A stretch of 64,000 nt of DNA, taken from Deltaproteobacteria bacterium (lineage in GTDB: Bacteria > Desulfobacterota > Binatia > UBA12015). The stretch lies in NCBI GenBank assembly GCA_029262355.1, contig JAJCZO010000336.1, forward strand, positions 1 to 64,000, given 5' to 3'. The notes under the pieces were generated by a model. It was not told the origin of the DNA, did not search any database, and saw only the letters and a program-made list of their open reading frames with translations. Position numbers and translations under genes: made by a program. Positions 8,614-16,427 of this stretch are shown here, in pieces (the stretch's first letter is position 1; every line of letters starts with the position of its first letter).

Positions 8614-8637
8614 AGGCGAGCCCAAGCAGGCTCGCCT
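8614..8637 (+). other. Perfect 9-bp stem-loop immediately upstream of the ZIP gene
   Basis: AGGCGAGCC and GGCTCGCCT form a perfect stem around a 6-nt CAAGCA loop, ending 5 nt before the ATG at 8643. No T-run follows, so it is a poor intrinsic terminator. It occupies the place where a ribosome binding site should be, and no purine-rich Shine-Dalgarno sequence is otherwise visible. Confidence 0.5.
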
Positions 8638-8642
8638 AGACC

Positions 8643-9380
8643 ATGCAGGGGCTCCTCGTGACTGGGCTCGCAGGCGCGATCACTTTCGCCGGCGGGCTGA
8701 TCGCACTTCGCACCCAGGTGCACCGCGGGGCGGTGTACGCCTTCTGCGCGGGTGCCCTGATCGGAACGGCGCTGCTCGCCCTCATCCCCGAAGCGCTCGA
8801 ACTCGCAGCGGGCGGAGGCCACGGCCCGCATTCCCTGCTGCTCTCGACGGTCGTGGGATTCTTCGTCTTCTACGTGCTGGAGAACCTCCCGCACCGGGAG
8901 GCCGCCCATCCCGACGTCCTGCACCATCACCACGGACACCCGACGGGCCTATGGGCTGCCGGCGGGCTGGCCGTGCATAGCTTCATCGACGGCATCGCGA
9001 TCGGTGAGGCCTTCGATGCCGATTCCGGCCTCGGATGGACGCTCGCTCTGGGCATCACGCTTCATAAGTTCGCCGACGGCGTAAGCGTGGCTGGCGTGAT
9101 GCAGGGCACCCAGCAGACCCACCGAGCAACCATCGGCATGCTTCTCTTCGCGGCGGTCGCTCCGCTCGCCGGCGCGCTCGCCGCGCCGCTGCTGGATATC
9201 TCGTCCGGCCTGCGGTTCCTGCTCCTGGGCTGGTTTGCTGGTGTCTTCCTATACCTGGGTGCCACGAGCCTACTGCCAGCCGCACACGAGGCGGGCGGCT
9301 CGCGCTGGCTCACAGGCTTCGCGATCAGTGGCGCCGCATTCGTCTACGTGTCGCAACTCCTGATCGGCCACATCGGCTGA
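8643..9380 (+). CDS. ZIP-family divalent metal transporter
   Basis: This 245-residue integral membrane protein has about eight hydrophobic helices and the family's histidine-rich cytosolic loop (DVLHHHHGHP, about residues 97-106). Helices IV and V carry the metal-pathway signatures HSFIDGIAIG and HKFADGVSVAG, both with the conserved His and the latter with the Asp/Gly pattern. ZIP proteins import Zn2+, Fe2+ or Mn2+ into the cytoplasm. A GT39-like gene follows after 12 nt and is probably cotranscribed. The stem-loop just before the start could control expression. Confidence 0.92.
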   Translation: MQGLLVTGLAGAITFAGGLIALRTQVHRGAVYAFCAGALIGTALLALIPEALELAAGGGHGPHSLLLSTVVGFFVFYVLENLPHREAAHPDVLHHHHGHPTGLWAAGGLAVHSFIDGIAIGEAFDADSGLGWTLALGITLHKFADGVSVAGVMQGTQQTHRATIGMLLFAAVAPLAGALAAPLLDISSGLRFLLLGWFAGVFLYLGATSLLPAAHEAGGSRWLTGFAISGAAFVYVSQLLIGHIG

Positions 9381-9392
9381 AGCCCTGTTGCG

Positions 9393-10904
9393 ATGGAAAA
9401 CCCACCGCTCGATTCGACAAGGGAGGGCCTTCTGATCGCCGCAGCGCTGTTCGCTGCGGCCCTACTCGTCCGCACACTGGTGCCACCGTGGACGCACTAC
9501 ACCTACAACGACGAGTACCTGTATCTTCGGTACGCCGCCGAGCTCGCGTCGAGCGGGACCTTCTCACTTCAGAATCAGCCACCGATGCTGATCTACATCT
9601 ACGCACTGGGCTTCCGACTGTTCGGGGCCACCACGCACACCACCTTCGTGATCACCAGCGTGGCGGGAAGCCTCACCGTCGCCGCCCTGTACGGTTGCCT
9701 CCGGAGTCTCTCGGTCGGACGCACCGTCGCCGTTCTCGCAGCGACACTCCTCATGCTGCACCCCCTTCACGTCAAGCACTCCGGAGCGAGCTCGATCGAG
9801 GTGATGTCGCTCCTCTTCATCGTCTCGACGGTCGGAACCTTCGCTCGGTGGCTACACCGACCTGGCCTCGTATCGCTCCTCGCCTTCGCCGCCTCTCTGT
9901 TTGCGGCGCTGACGACCCGCATCGAGAACTTCGCTCTCGTTCCCATCCTCGCGGGCCTCGCGTTCCTGGAGCGGGATCGAATGCGCCGTCCGAAGATCAG
10001 CGAGCTCTTGATCCTCGCCGCCGTCGTGGCCGGCGCCAGTTCGTATCTACCGAGTGTGCTGTCGTTTCATGGGGAGCAGGCCGGCTGGTGGAAGAGTGAG
10101 CTCGGGCCCTCCGGTCTGTTCTGGAACAATCTGGCGTTCTGGATCGGAGGCAGCCTCTCGATCGGAAAAGTCGCGTTCCTCCTCCTGGCTGGAGGCGTCG
10201 TCGGGTCGTGGCGCTCGAGTCGCATGGCCTGCCTCACCTGGAGCGCCCTTCTCATGGCGTACTCCGCGATCTACGTCGTGCACGGCGTGAATCTCGGGTA
10301 CCACCCAGAGAGTGGGCACCCCGCGTATTTCGCCTCGCGACACGCCGGCCACGACATGTTCCGATTCAACGTCGTGCTGCTACCCGCGGTCGTCTTCTTC
10401 ACCGCTAGCGGAATCGTGGCCTGGCTCCACGTCGTCCAATGGTGTCTCGCCCGCGTCGCCCCGCGCGCCTCGATGGCAGCCTCAGCGGCCCTGATGATCA
10501 TGATCGGCGGACTTCTGCTGGGTGTCGGCGGCGAGTACCGCGCATACGACCCGCGAGCGTTCCTACGATCCTCGTACAATCGGCCGATCGAGATCGCCGA
10601 GTATCACTTCCTCGAGGCCAACCTCGCCCACCGCCCCGCCCCGACCCGCTGCTACATGCTCCGGGCATCGACCGAGCCGTTTTTGGGAGCCCACGTCGAG
10701 ATCATCGCGGTCGACCGGCCAGCCGAGATCCGAGTCGAAGAGGACGGCAGCACGTTGTTCTATGTGAGCTCAGCACAACTTCTGCGCCCCGCCCGCAAGG
10801 CGGCATTCGAGGAGATCGCTCGCCGGTTCCAGCTCGAACCGGTGGCGCGAGAGAGTGCCGGACCGATCGAGCTTCGACTGTTCCGCGTCCGGCCGCGCCG
10901 CTGA
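9393..10904 (+). CDS. GT39/ArnT-like membrane glycosyltransferase
   Basis: This 503-residue protein has an N-terminal helix, a periplasmic loop with the acidic YNDEYLY motif typical of the catalytic Asp/Glu of GT-C enzymes, and around 11-12 hydrophobic segments to about residue 390. A soluble C-terminal domain follows. The PMT_2/dolichyl-phosphate-mannose transferase family uses polyprenyl-phosphate sugars on the periplasmic face to modify lipid A, proteins or glycans. Acceptor unknown. It is 12 nt downstream of the ZIP gene, same strand, and converges on the DUF374 acyltransferase with a 9-nt gap. Confidence 0.82.
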   Translation: MENPPLDSTREGLLIAAALFAAALLVRTLVPPWTHYTYNDEYLYLRYAAELASSGTFSLQNQPPMLIYIYALGFRLFGATTHTTFVITSVAGSLTVAALYGCLRSLSVGRTVAVLAATLLMLHPLHVKHSGASSIEVMSLLFIVSTVGTFARWLHRPGLVSLLAFAASLFAALTTRIENFALVPILAGLAFLERDRMRRPKISELLILAAVVAGASSYLPSVLSFHGEQAGWWKSELGPSGLFWNNLAFWIGGSLSIGKVAFLLLAGGVVGSWRSSRMACLTWSALLMAYSAIYVVHGVNLGYHPESGHPAYFASRHAGHDMFRFNVVLLPAVVFFTASGIVAWLHVVQWCLARVAPRASMAASAALMIMIGGLLLGVGGEYRAYDPRAFLRSSYNRPIEIAEYHFLEANLAHRPAPTRCYMLRASTEPFLGAHVEIIAVDRPAEIRVEEDGSTLFYVSSAQLLRPARKAAFEEIARRFQLEPVARESAGPIELRLFRVRPRR

Positions 10905-10913
10905 GCGGCCCGG

Positions 10914-11780
10914 TCAGGCCGAGCGGGCGGGCGGGAAGGTCTCGCAGGCAACCGCCCCGATCGGCGGAGCACTCGCCGCCTCGACGCGCCGGGCTTCCGC
11001 TTCGTGCATTCCAACGACCTCGGACCCGTAGGGCGTGGCCGCCTCGCTGCCCGTCTCGAAGTAGGCAACCGAGGCGTCGGCCATCCGATTGAGCCGACTC
11101 TCGAGATCGCTCCGGATCGCTTCCATCTGGTCGTCCGTCGCGTTCGACGGCACGCGGATCGGACCCTCACTGAGAAACACGGCTCGCCCCCAGGGCCGCG
11201 GGAAGCCGAGCTTCATCCAGGTCTTCTCGAACACCGTCAGATTCGTACCCCAGGCTCGCGCGAGGACGATCGGCAACCCGGTATCGCGAGCGAGGTGGAT
11301 CGCCCCCCAGCGCGCGTGGCGCGCCGGGCCGTGTGATCCGTCGACGGTACAGAAGAGCGCACGCCCGTCGTCGCGGGCATCCTGCGTCAATTGGAGAAGC
11401 GCCTGTTTCCCGCCACCAGAATTCGAGCCGCGGGCGAAGCGAAAATGCCATGGCGCAAGCAAGTTGGCGGAGAAATCGCCAATCCGCCCCCGACTCAACA
11501 TCGCCGAGCACGGGTAGCCACGGGTGTAGCGGATCAGCTCGAACAGGAGTGGCATCGAGTCCTGGTGCCAGTAAGCGATGATACACGGCTGCTCGCGCTT
11601 GATGTAGTCGAAAAGCGGCCCGCGCCGGTCAGAGCGCACGAAGTGGTGCATGGAAAAGCACCACAGACGACCGAGCACCCGAACCAACGGGTAGTATAGG
11701 ACCTGCAGATCGGAGAGCCGATGGCCCACGATCCGAAGCAACGGCTCCTTGTTCGGTGGCTTGTTCTTCTTGGTGGTCAC
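10914..11780 (-). CDS. DUF374 lysophospholipid acyltransferase-like protein
   Basis: This protein of about 288 residues resembles LPLAT acyltransferases of the DUF374 family. The acyl-acceptor His/Asp motif appears as CIIAYWHQDSMPLL, the SRGRIGDF segment follows, and DGSHGPAR is the family's substrate-phosphate loop. An Arg-rich start (KKNKPPNKEP) precedes a hydrophobic segment that anchors it to the inner membrane. Related proteins acylate lipid A precursors or phospholipids. GTG 11780 is chosen because GAGGA sits 7 nt upstream; GTG 11813 is the longer alternative. Confidence 0.82.
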   Translation of the reverse strand: MTTKKNKPPNKEPLLRIVGHRLSDLQVLYYPLVRVLGRLWCFSMHHFVRSDRRGPLFDYIKREQPCIIAYWHQDSMPLLFELIRYTRGYPCSAMLSRGRIGDFSANLLAPWHFRFARGSNSGGGKQALLQLTQDARDDGRALFCTVDGSHGPARHARWGAIHLARDTGLPIVLARAWGTNLTVFEKTWMKLGFPRPWGRAVFLSEGPIRVPSNATDDQMEAIRSDLESRLNRMADASVAYFETGSEAATPYGSEVVGMHEAEARRVEAASAPPIGAVACETFPPARSA

Positions 11781-11988
11781 CCGTCGGTCCTCGGACACTT
11801 CTGCGGGCCCCACGGCGTGTCACACCCCATCCAGCCCCGTGCTCCACGGGGATCGTGGAATACCGCCCAACCGTAGTCAAACCCACTTCCCCGCGAGGTC
11901 CATCCATCGAAGAACACTTCGCGCGAGCGGCGATGCCCCTCGCTGGCGCGGAGGCGGCCGGGCCCGCCAAGGGCCCGGCCCCGCGTCC

Positions 11989-13731
11989 TCACCCCACGCA
12001 GCTGCCGTTGGGCTGGCCGTCGTCCAGATCGTCACAGGACACGCCGAGGCCGGCAACGGAATCTGCCGCCAGGCACGCCCGGCAGGCGAGCCGAGGCGTG
12101 AGGCAACCGTGCGCAGACTCCACGTCCGATCCAGCCGGGCAAGCCGGCAGAACGGTGCTCGGAACGACCTCGGCCGCGAGGCAGCGCTTCCCCAGACTCC
12201 GACGAACCCCGTCGACCTTCTTGTCGCCCGCGGTGCCAAGGTCGCAGGCCGATGCGATCTTGCCCTTCGGGTCCATCCCCATGCAGGCCGCCAGCCCCGC
12301 GGCGCTGGTAATCGAGCCGTCCTTCAACCCCTTCTTCACGCAGCGACCAAACTCCTTCAGGCGCGCAGCCAGACACTTCTGCGCAGAGCCTGCGATGGCG
12401 AGCTGGCAAAGCGATGCGGAGCGATCGGCGGCGTCCGGAAGGATGGTTCCGTCGAACGCAACCTGAAAGAGATCGGAGAACGCCCCCGTCGCAGCCGACA
12501 CGGCAGCGTCCGCCAGGATCGTGTCGCCCCCAAACCCAAAGTCCGGAGACTCCACACATTTCTTCGCCGCAAGGTCGGTCACCTTCGACCTCGCCTTCGC
12601 CACCTTACCTGCCGTATCGTCTCTGACGCACGATTCCGCCGAACCGACCTTCGCCTTGGCGTAACCCTTCGCACACTTCAGAGCCTCTTTGCCCTGGATG
12701 CCAGCGACGACCGCGAGCTGGCCCATCATCGCGTTGAGACACCTCTGCTGGCCTTTCGTCTGGGGCGCAGGCGGTAGCGGTTCCACCGTCACGGTTACCG
12801 TCCCGCACGCTCCCCCCGTCACACAACCGCCCTCACCACGGACGAAGAGCTGGAGCGTACCGCTCGGCATCACCGGCAGGGAAGCCCCATTGCCGACGCT
12901 CGTGACGCCACAGCCATCGACGTACCACTGCCATTGCGTAGCGTCGCCCAACGAACCCGTGTCAATCGACAGAGTCGTGCTCTCCCCCGCAAGGATCACC
13001 GTGTCGCCCGCAAGGATCGGGACATCGGGAGCCGTACACGCGCTCGCACAGGAGAAGCCGCACGTGAGACTCAGCTCGAACGGCGCCGCGTCGTCTCGAA
13101 GCCAGCTCGCCTCATCGTGAATCGCGACGCTGAGAAGACTCGCCGGCGCTGCGACGACACTACAATCGTATCTCGCGTTGTTCGTCTCGGCCGCGATCGC
13201 GACGCTATGGACGCCACCGAACAGGCTGCTCGGTTGGGTGGACGTGTTCGTGCTCGACGCGTCCGCATCCCAATCGCCGTTCATCTGAACTCCCGCCAAC
13301 AATCCGACCTCGCTGACCGACGTCGGTTCCGGGCCCTGGTAGGCGAAGACCTGGTCGCCCGACGTCGAAAGCTGGAGCCCGCCACCCACCGTGGTACCGG
13401 CCGGAAGTCCGTTCGCATCGAACACCCCGAGCGGTGACATCACCGCGACGAACTCTGCGCCGCAAGCGTAGTCAGCGCCCATGGTGAGTTCGAACGTACC
13501 CTCGCCCGGGCGAAACCCACCGGCCTCCAGCCAACCACGATCGGTAAACGTGATCGACGTCCCGGCGACGACATCACGCGCCAGAACGAACGAGAACTGA
13601 TCCGTCCCGCTCGACCCATACCCGGAGAACGCCAGATCCCCCGGCGAGAGCGCCGTCTGCCCAGTCGCCACAGTCGCCCATGAAACACACGCCGTGCCGA
13701 GCGCGCATAGAAATACCGCTGCCTTCCCCAT
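11989..13731 (-). CDS. Large secreted cysteine-rich protein with lamin-tail-like beta domain
   Basis: ATG 13731 is preceded by AAGGAG at ideal spacing and starts a Sec signal peptide (MGKAAVFLCALGTACVSW, cleavage near ATGQT-A). Mature residues up to about 210 form a beta-rich domain with FVLARDVVAGTSITFTDRGW, as in bacterial surface proteins that begin with 'SGTD...ITFTDNGW'. Next comes an Ig/PKD-like segment (ILAGDTVILAGESTTLSI). The final 250 residues are an alpha-helical, Lys- and Cys-rich module with regularly spaced KC/RC pairs (ALKCAKGYAKAKV, GRCVKKGLKDG, GKRCLAAE), likely disulfide-bonded. Modules of this kind recur in delta-lineage genomes with no known role. Surface or extracellular structural function is inferred. 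Confidence 0.75.
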   Translation of the reverse strand: MGKAAVFLCALGTACVSWATVATGQTALSPGDLAFSGYGSSGTDQFSFVLARDVVAGTSITFTDRGWLEAGGFRPGEGTFELTMGADYACGAEFVAVMSPLGVFDANGLPAGTTVGGGLQLSTSGDQVFAYQGPEPTSVSEVGLLAGVQMNGDWDADASSTNTSTQPSSLFGGVHSVAIAAETNNARYDCSVVAAPASLLSVAIHDEASWLRDDAAPFELSLTCGFSCASACTAPDVPILAGDTVILAGESTTLSIDTGSLGDATQWQWYVDGCGVTSVGNGASLPVMPSGTLQLFVRGEGGCVTGGACGTVTVTVEPLPPAPQTKGQQRCLNAMMGQLAVVAGIQGKEALKCAKGYAKAKVGSAESCVRDDTAGKVAKARSKVTDLAAKKCVESPDFGFGGDTILADAAVSAATGAFSDLFQVAFDGTILPDAADRSASLCQLAIAGSAQKCLAARLKEFGRCVKKGLKDGSITSAAGLAACMGMDPKGKIASACDLGTAGDKKVDGVRRSLGKRCLAAEVVPSTVLPACPAGSDVESAHGCLTPRLACRACLAADSVAGLGVSCDDLDDGQPNGSCVG

Positions 13732-13893
13732 TCCCTCGCTCCTTTCGGTTGTGACTCCGGGGCGATCCCGGAATCGCGAGAAGAGACTCAGTGCGAGGGA
13801 CGTGCCGTCGCGCGCGCCCGAAACATCCAACAACGACGGCGCAGCGACGACGGGGGCGCAGCGAAGGGCTTCACTGCCAACGAGCGATTCGTT

Positions 13894-14244
13894 TCAGCTC
13901 GCTTGGCGGACCAGCTTCTTCTTGCGGGGTGCGCGCCGCGGCTTCGGCCGTGCCACGCCGAATCGCCGGCGCAGAGCGTCGGCAACGCGCCGACGCTCCT
14001 TCGACGTGAGATCTCCGTCGTACCAAACGGCGACGTTGATCTTCTTGAGTGCTCCGCGCCTCCCGGCAACCGGAGCGAACTCGAGCATCAGAGCGTCCGA
14101 ATCGACGTCTGCTTCCTCGGCCACCTCGTCGTAGAGCCGATCAACGTCTTCCGGAGCCGGCCGGTCCGCTTCGAGGATCGTGCCGACGGCGACATCGTCC
14201 CGCAAAAATCCCGCACTCTCGAGAAGCTCTTCGAAGCTACCCAT
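13894..14244 (-). CDS. Small hypothetical protein with basic tail
   Basis: This 116-residue cytosolic protein starts at ATG 14244 (a TTG at 14256 is also in frame). The N-terminal 60 residues are acidic (EELLESAGFLRDD, EEADVDSDALMLEFAPV). The C-terminus turns strongly basic (SKERRRVADALRRRFGV, then a Pro/Arg/Lys-rich tail ending KKKLVRQAS). I recognise no family. The acidic body with a nucleic-acid-like tail could suit a protein that binds RNA or DNA, but that is speculation. High third-position GC supports it being coding. It lies 69 nt downstream of the methyltransferase gene on the same strand. Confidence 0.65.
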   Translation of the reverse strand: MGSFEELLESAGFLRDDVAVGTILEADRPAPEDVDRLYDEVAEEADVDSDALMLEFAPVAGRRGALKKINVAVWYDGDLTSKERRRVADALRRRFGVARPKPRRAPRKKKLVRQAS

Positions 14245-14313
14245 GGCCTCACCCAAAAGGCCACGATTGCCCAGGCGAGTCCATACCGCGCAAATGCCAT
14301 ACCTGAGCGGGCA

Positions 14314-15012
14314 CTACGGCGATCGGCCCGAGAGGCCCCACGACAGCTCGGAGAAGCGGCGAACGTCGACCTCGAAGCCAAGCTCACGCAGTACGGCGAG
14401 GTCCGTCTCCAGATCCCAGAAGAACTCCTCTTCGATGCCCTCGACGAGCTCCTTCCGGCCCGTCTGGCCATAGCGCAGCAGGATCTCTCGACGTGCTGAG
14501 AGCGACTCGAACATGAGGTCACCGACGATGACGGAACCACCGGGGTTCATTCGCACCGCCAGGTGAGCCAACAGAGTTGCGCGCTCTGGCGCGGTCAGAT
14601 GGTGGATCGCATACGAGCTCACCACGACATCGAGCATCGTCCCCGGCTCATCGAAGAACTCCAAGAGATCGCTCTCCACCCAGCGCACGTCGTTGCGTGC
14701 GCCGAGCTTGTGCTGCGCGATGCGCATCATCGCTTTGGAGACATCGACGCAGACGATCTCGCGTGCAGGGCGGAGACGCGCGGTGAGGTTCCCGGTGCCC
14801 GATCCAAGCTCCAGTACGGTGGACTCCTCCGTGACGTGCGACTCGCCCGCCATCCACGTCAAGAGCTCCTCGTACCCGGCCCGAACCGGATCGGCTTCGT
14901 TCTGTACATCGAGATCGTACCCCACGGCATCTTCGTCGTGGTTGAACTCGTCGACGTGGAGACTGCGAGGCATCGGCGCGCCGAGCGTCTCGTGGAGTCG
15001 CCCGTTCGTCAA
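14314..15012 (-). CDS. Class I SAM-dependent methyltransferase (YrrT-like)
   Basis: This protein of about 232 residues has the class I fold. Motif I is VLELGSGTGNLTARL, the acidic loop after beta-2 is IVCVDVSKAMM, motif II is WVESDLLEF and post-II is VVSSYAIHHLTAPERATLL. The SSYAxHHL signature is shared with YrrT-type small-molecule methyltransferases. It transfers a methyl from SAM in the cytosol; acceptor unknown. TTG 15012 overlaps the stop of the upstream SGNH gene (TTGA), fitting the operon style of this genome. ATG 14973 is the conventional alternative. Confidence 0.82.
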   Translation of the reverse strand: MTNGRLHETLGAPMPRSLHVDEFNHDEDAVGYDLDVQNEADPVRAGYEELLTWMAGESHVTEESTVLELGSGTGNLTARLRPAREIVCVDVSKAMMRIAQHKLGARNDVRWVESDLLEFFDEPGTMLDVVVSSYAIHHLTAPERATLLAHLAVRMNPGGSVIVGDLMFESLSARREILLRYGQTGRKELVEGIEEEFFWDLETDLAVLRELGFEVDVRRFSELSWGLSGRSP

Positions 15013-16379
15013 CCCGGCAACGGTGCTCGCAGCGCCCAGGGGCCGCCCGTGTCGACCGCCCCAGAATCCCGTCGGTCGATTCGTTGCAGGATCCGCTCGG
15101 CGATCGCGTCTGCCATGATCTCGTTGCCGTGGGCATTCAGGTGGCAGCAGTTGTCAGCGTAGACCTGAGCCTGCGTACCGGCGAAGATCTGCGTTAGATC
15201 GTGCGCATCGACGCCCCGGCTCCTGAGTTCGCGAATGCCGTCGACCAGCATGGGATATCCCAGCTCAACGGGCTCCCGATAAACCGAGTCCCGATCGAAC
15301 GCCTGGGCCAGCTCGGTCGACCCCATGGGCTTCGAGCCGGGTAGATACTGGTTGGGCTGGAGGAAGTGATGGTAGTCGATTCCGTAAGCAGCCGCGACGG
15401 CGTTCATCTGCACCGAGGACCTGAACCAGGTATCCGCCAGGTGTCGGAGCAGTACCTGCTCCTCGGAGTACTCTTGGTCGGGCCCCTGCCCGCGAAACGT
15501 CCAGGTCTCGGGCTGTCGACCATTCAGCTCGACCTCGACCGAAGAGATGCGCGATCCCAGGAACCGGTCCAATGCCAGCCAGATCAGATTCCCGGTCGGG
15601 CTCCACCGAAGCGGAGCGGCCGAGAACACCTTCGCGAGTCGGCCTCGTTCCGTTTTCAGGAAGAAGACCTCTCCGTTCTTGGCACTGGTCACGATGTCGG
15701 GTGTTCTGTCGATCAGTTGCGCCCAGCTTCTCGGATACGACGGCGCCGCCTTGTTCACGCGGTGCTGCCGGTGGGCCACGCCGATCTCGTTGAAGCCATC
15801 GAGATTGATGACGAGGTCGTACTCCTCACCCTCCGTGAGCAAGTAGTTGAACGACGAGAGCTGCTGGGGTTGCTTCACGCCGCCGGTCGAGACGCTCTTG
15901 AAGATGATGTCCCGGTCCTCGAAGAGCGGTGATTCCTGCAGCCGAGCGAGCAGCCGCGCACGGCCCTCGTGAAACGTGAAGTGCCAGGCGACGGACCCGC
16001 CGAAGATTCCGATGACGAACGGGGAGCCTTCGTGCCGAAGCTCGGAACCCGGCGGAATCGCCCAGCCGTGCTCCGTGAACTCCAGCCCCCACGATTGCTT
16101 CACGTTGTCCAGGTCGTGCACGAATCCCATGTACGGGTGAGCGACGATGGGGCCGACGGCAAGCGCGCTTCCCTCGATGCCGGTGCTCTCGGGGTCCTCG
16201 CGGTAGCGTCCGAGCCAGGCCATCCGGTCGAGCCGCGCGTTCGCGTAGTCCCCCCACGCCAGGTGGTTGCCATTCAGAGCGAAGAGAGCTGCCAGCGACG
16301 AGATCTCGAGCAGCGCCACCGACAGGGCAGCCAGCACGAGCCAGGAGACGGTGCGCTTCAATGCGATCCCAAGCCTCAC
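15009..16379 (-). CDS. Membrane-anchored SGNH/GDSL-hydrolase-like protein
   Basis: This 456-residue protein has an N-terminal signal anchor (about residues 8-36) and a periplasmic domain with the SGNH blocks. IGIFGGSVAWHFTF supplies the block-I serine, a Gly lies in the VSTGGVKQPQQ region, block III is INLDGFNEIGV with an Asn, and YADNCCHLNAHGNEIMAD is the block-V D-x-x-H. Proteins of this layout act as periplasmic esterases, lipases or O-acetyl-transferring partners on glycans. Substrate unknown. GTG start at 16379. The stop overlaps the downstream methyltransferase start by 4 nt. Confidence 0.8.
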   Translation of the reverse strand: MRLGIALKRTVSWLVLAALSVALLEISSLAALFALNGNHLAWGDYANARLDRMAWLGRYREDPESTGIEGSALAVGPIVAHPYMGFVHDLDNVKQSWGLEFTEHGWAIPPGSELRHEGSPFVIGIFGGSVAWHFTFHEGRARLLARLQESPLFEDRDIIFKSVSTGGVKQPQQLSSFNYLLTEGEEYDLVINLDGFNEIGVAHRQHRVNKAAPSYPRSWAQLIDRTPDIVTSAKNGEVFFLKTERGRLAKVFSAAPLRWSPTGNLIWLALDRFLGSRISSVEVELNGRQPETWTFRGQGPDQEYSEEQVLLRHLADTWFRSSVQMNAVAAAYGIDYHHFLQPNQYLPGSKPMGSTELAQAFDRDSVYREPVELGYPMLVDGIRELRSRGVDAHDLTQIFAGTQAQVYADNCCHLNAHGNEIMADAIAERILQRIDRRDSGAVDTGGPWALRAPLPG

Positions 16380-16427
16380 GAGAACAGAAATCGCAGATGT
16401 CGTGGCCGCGCACCAATCGTCGGTGGG

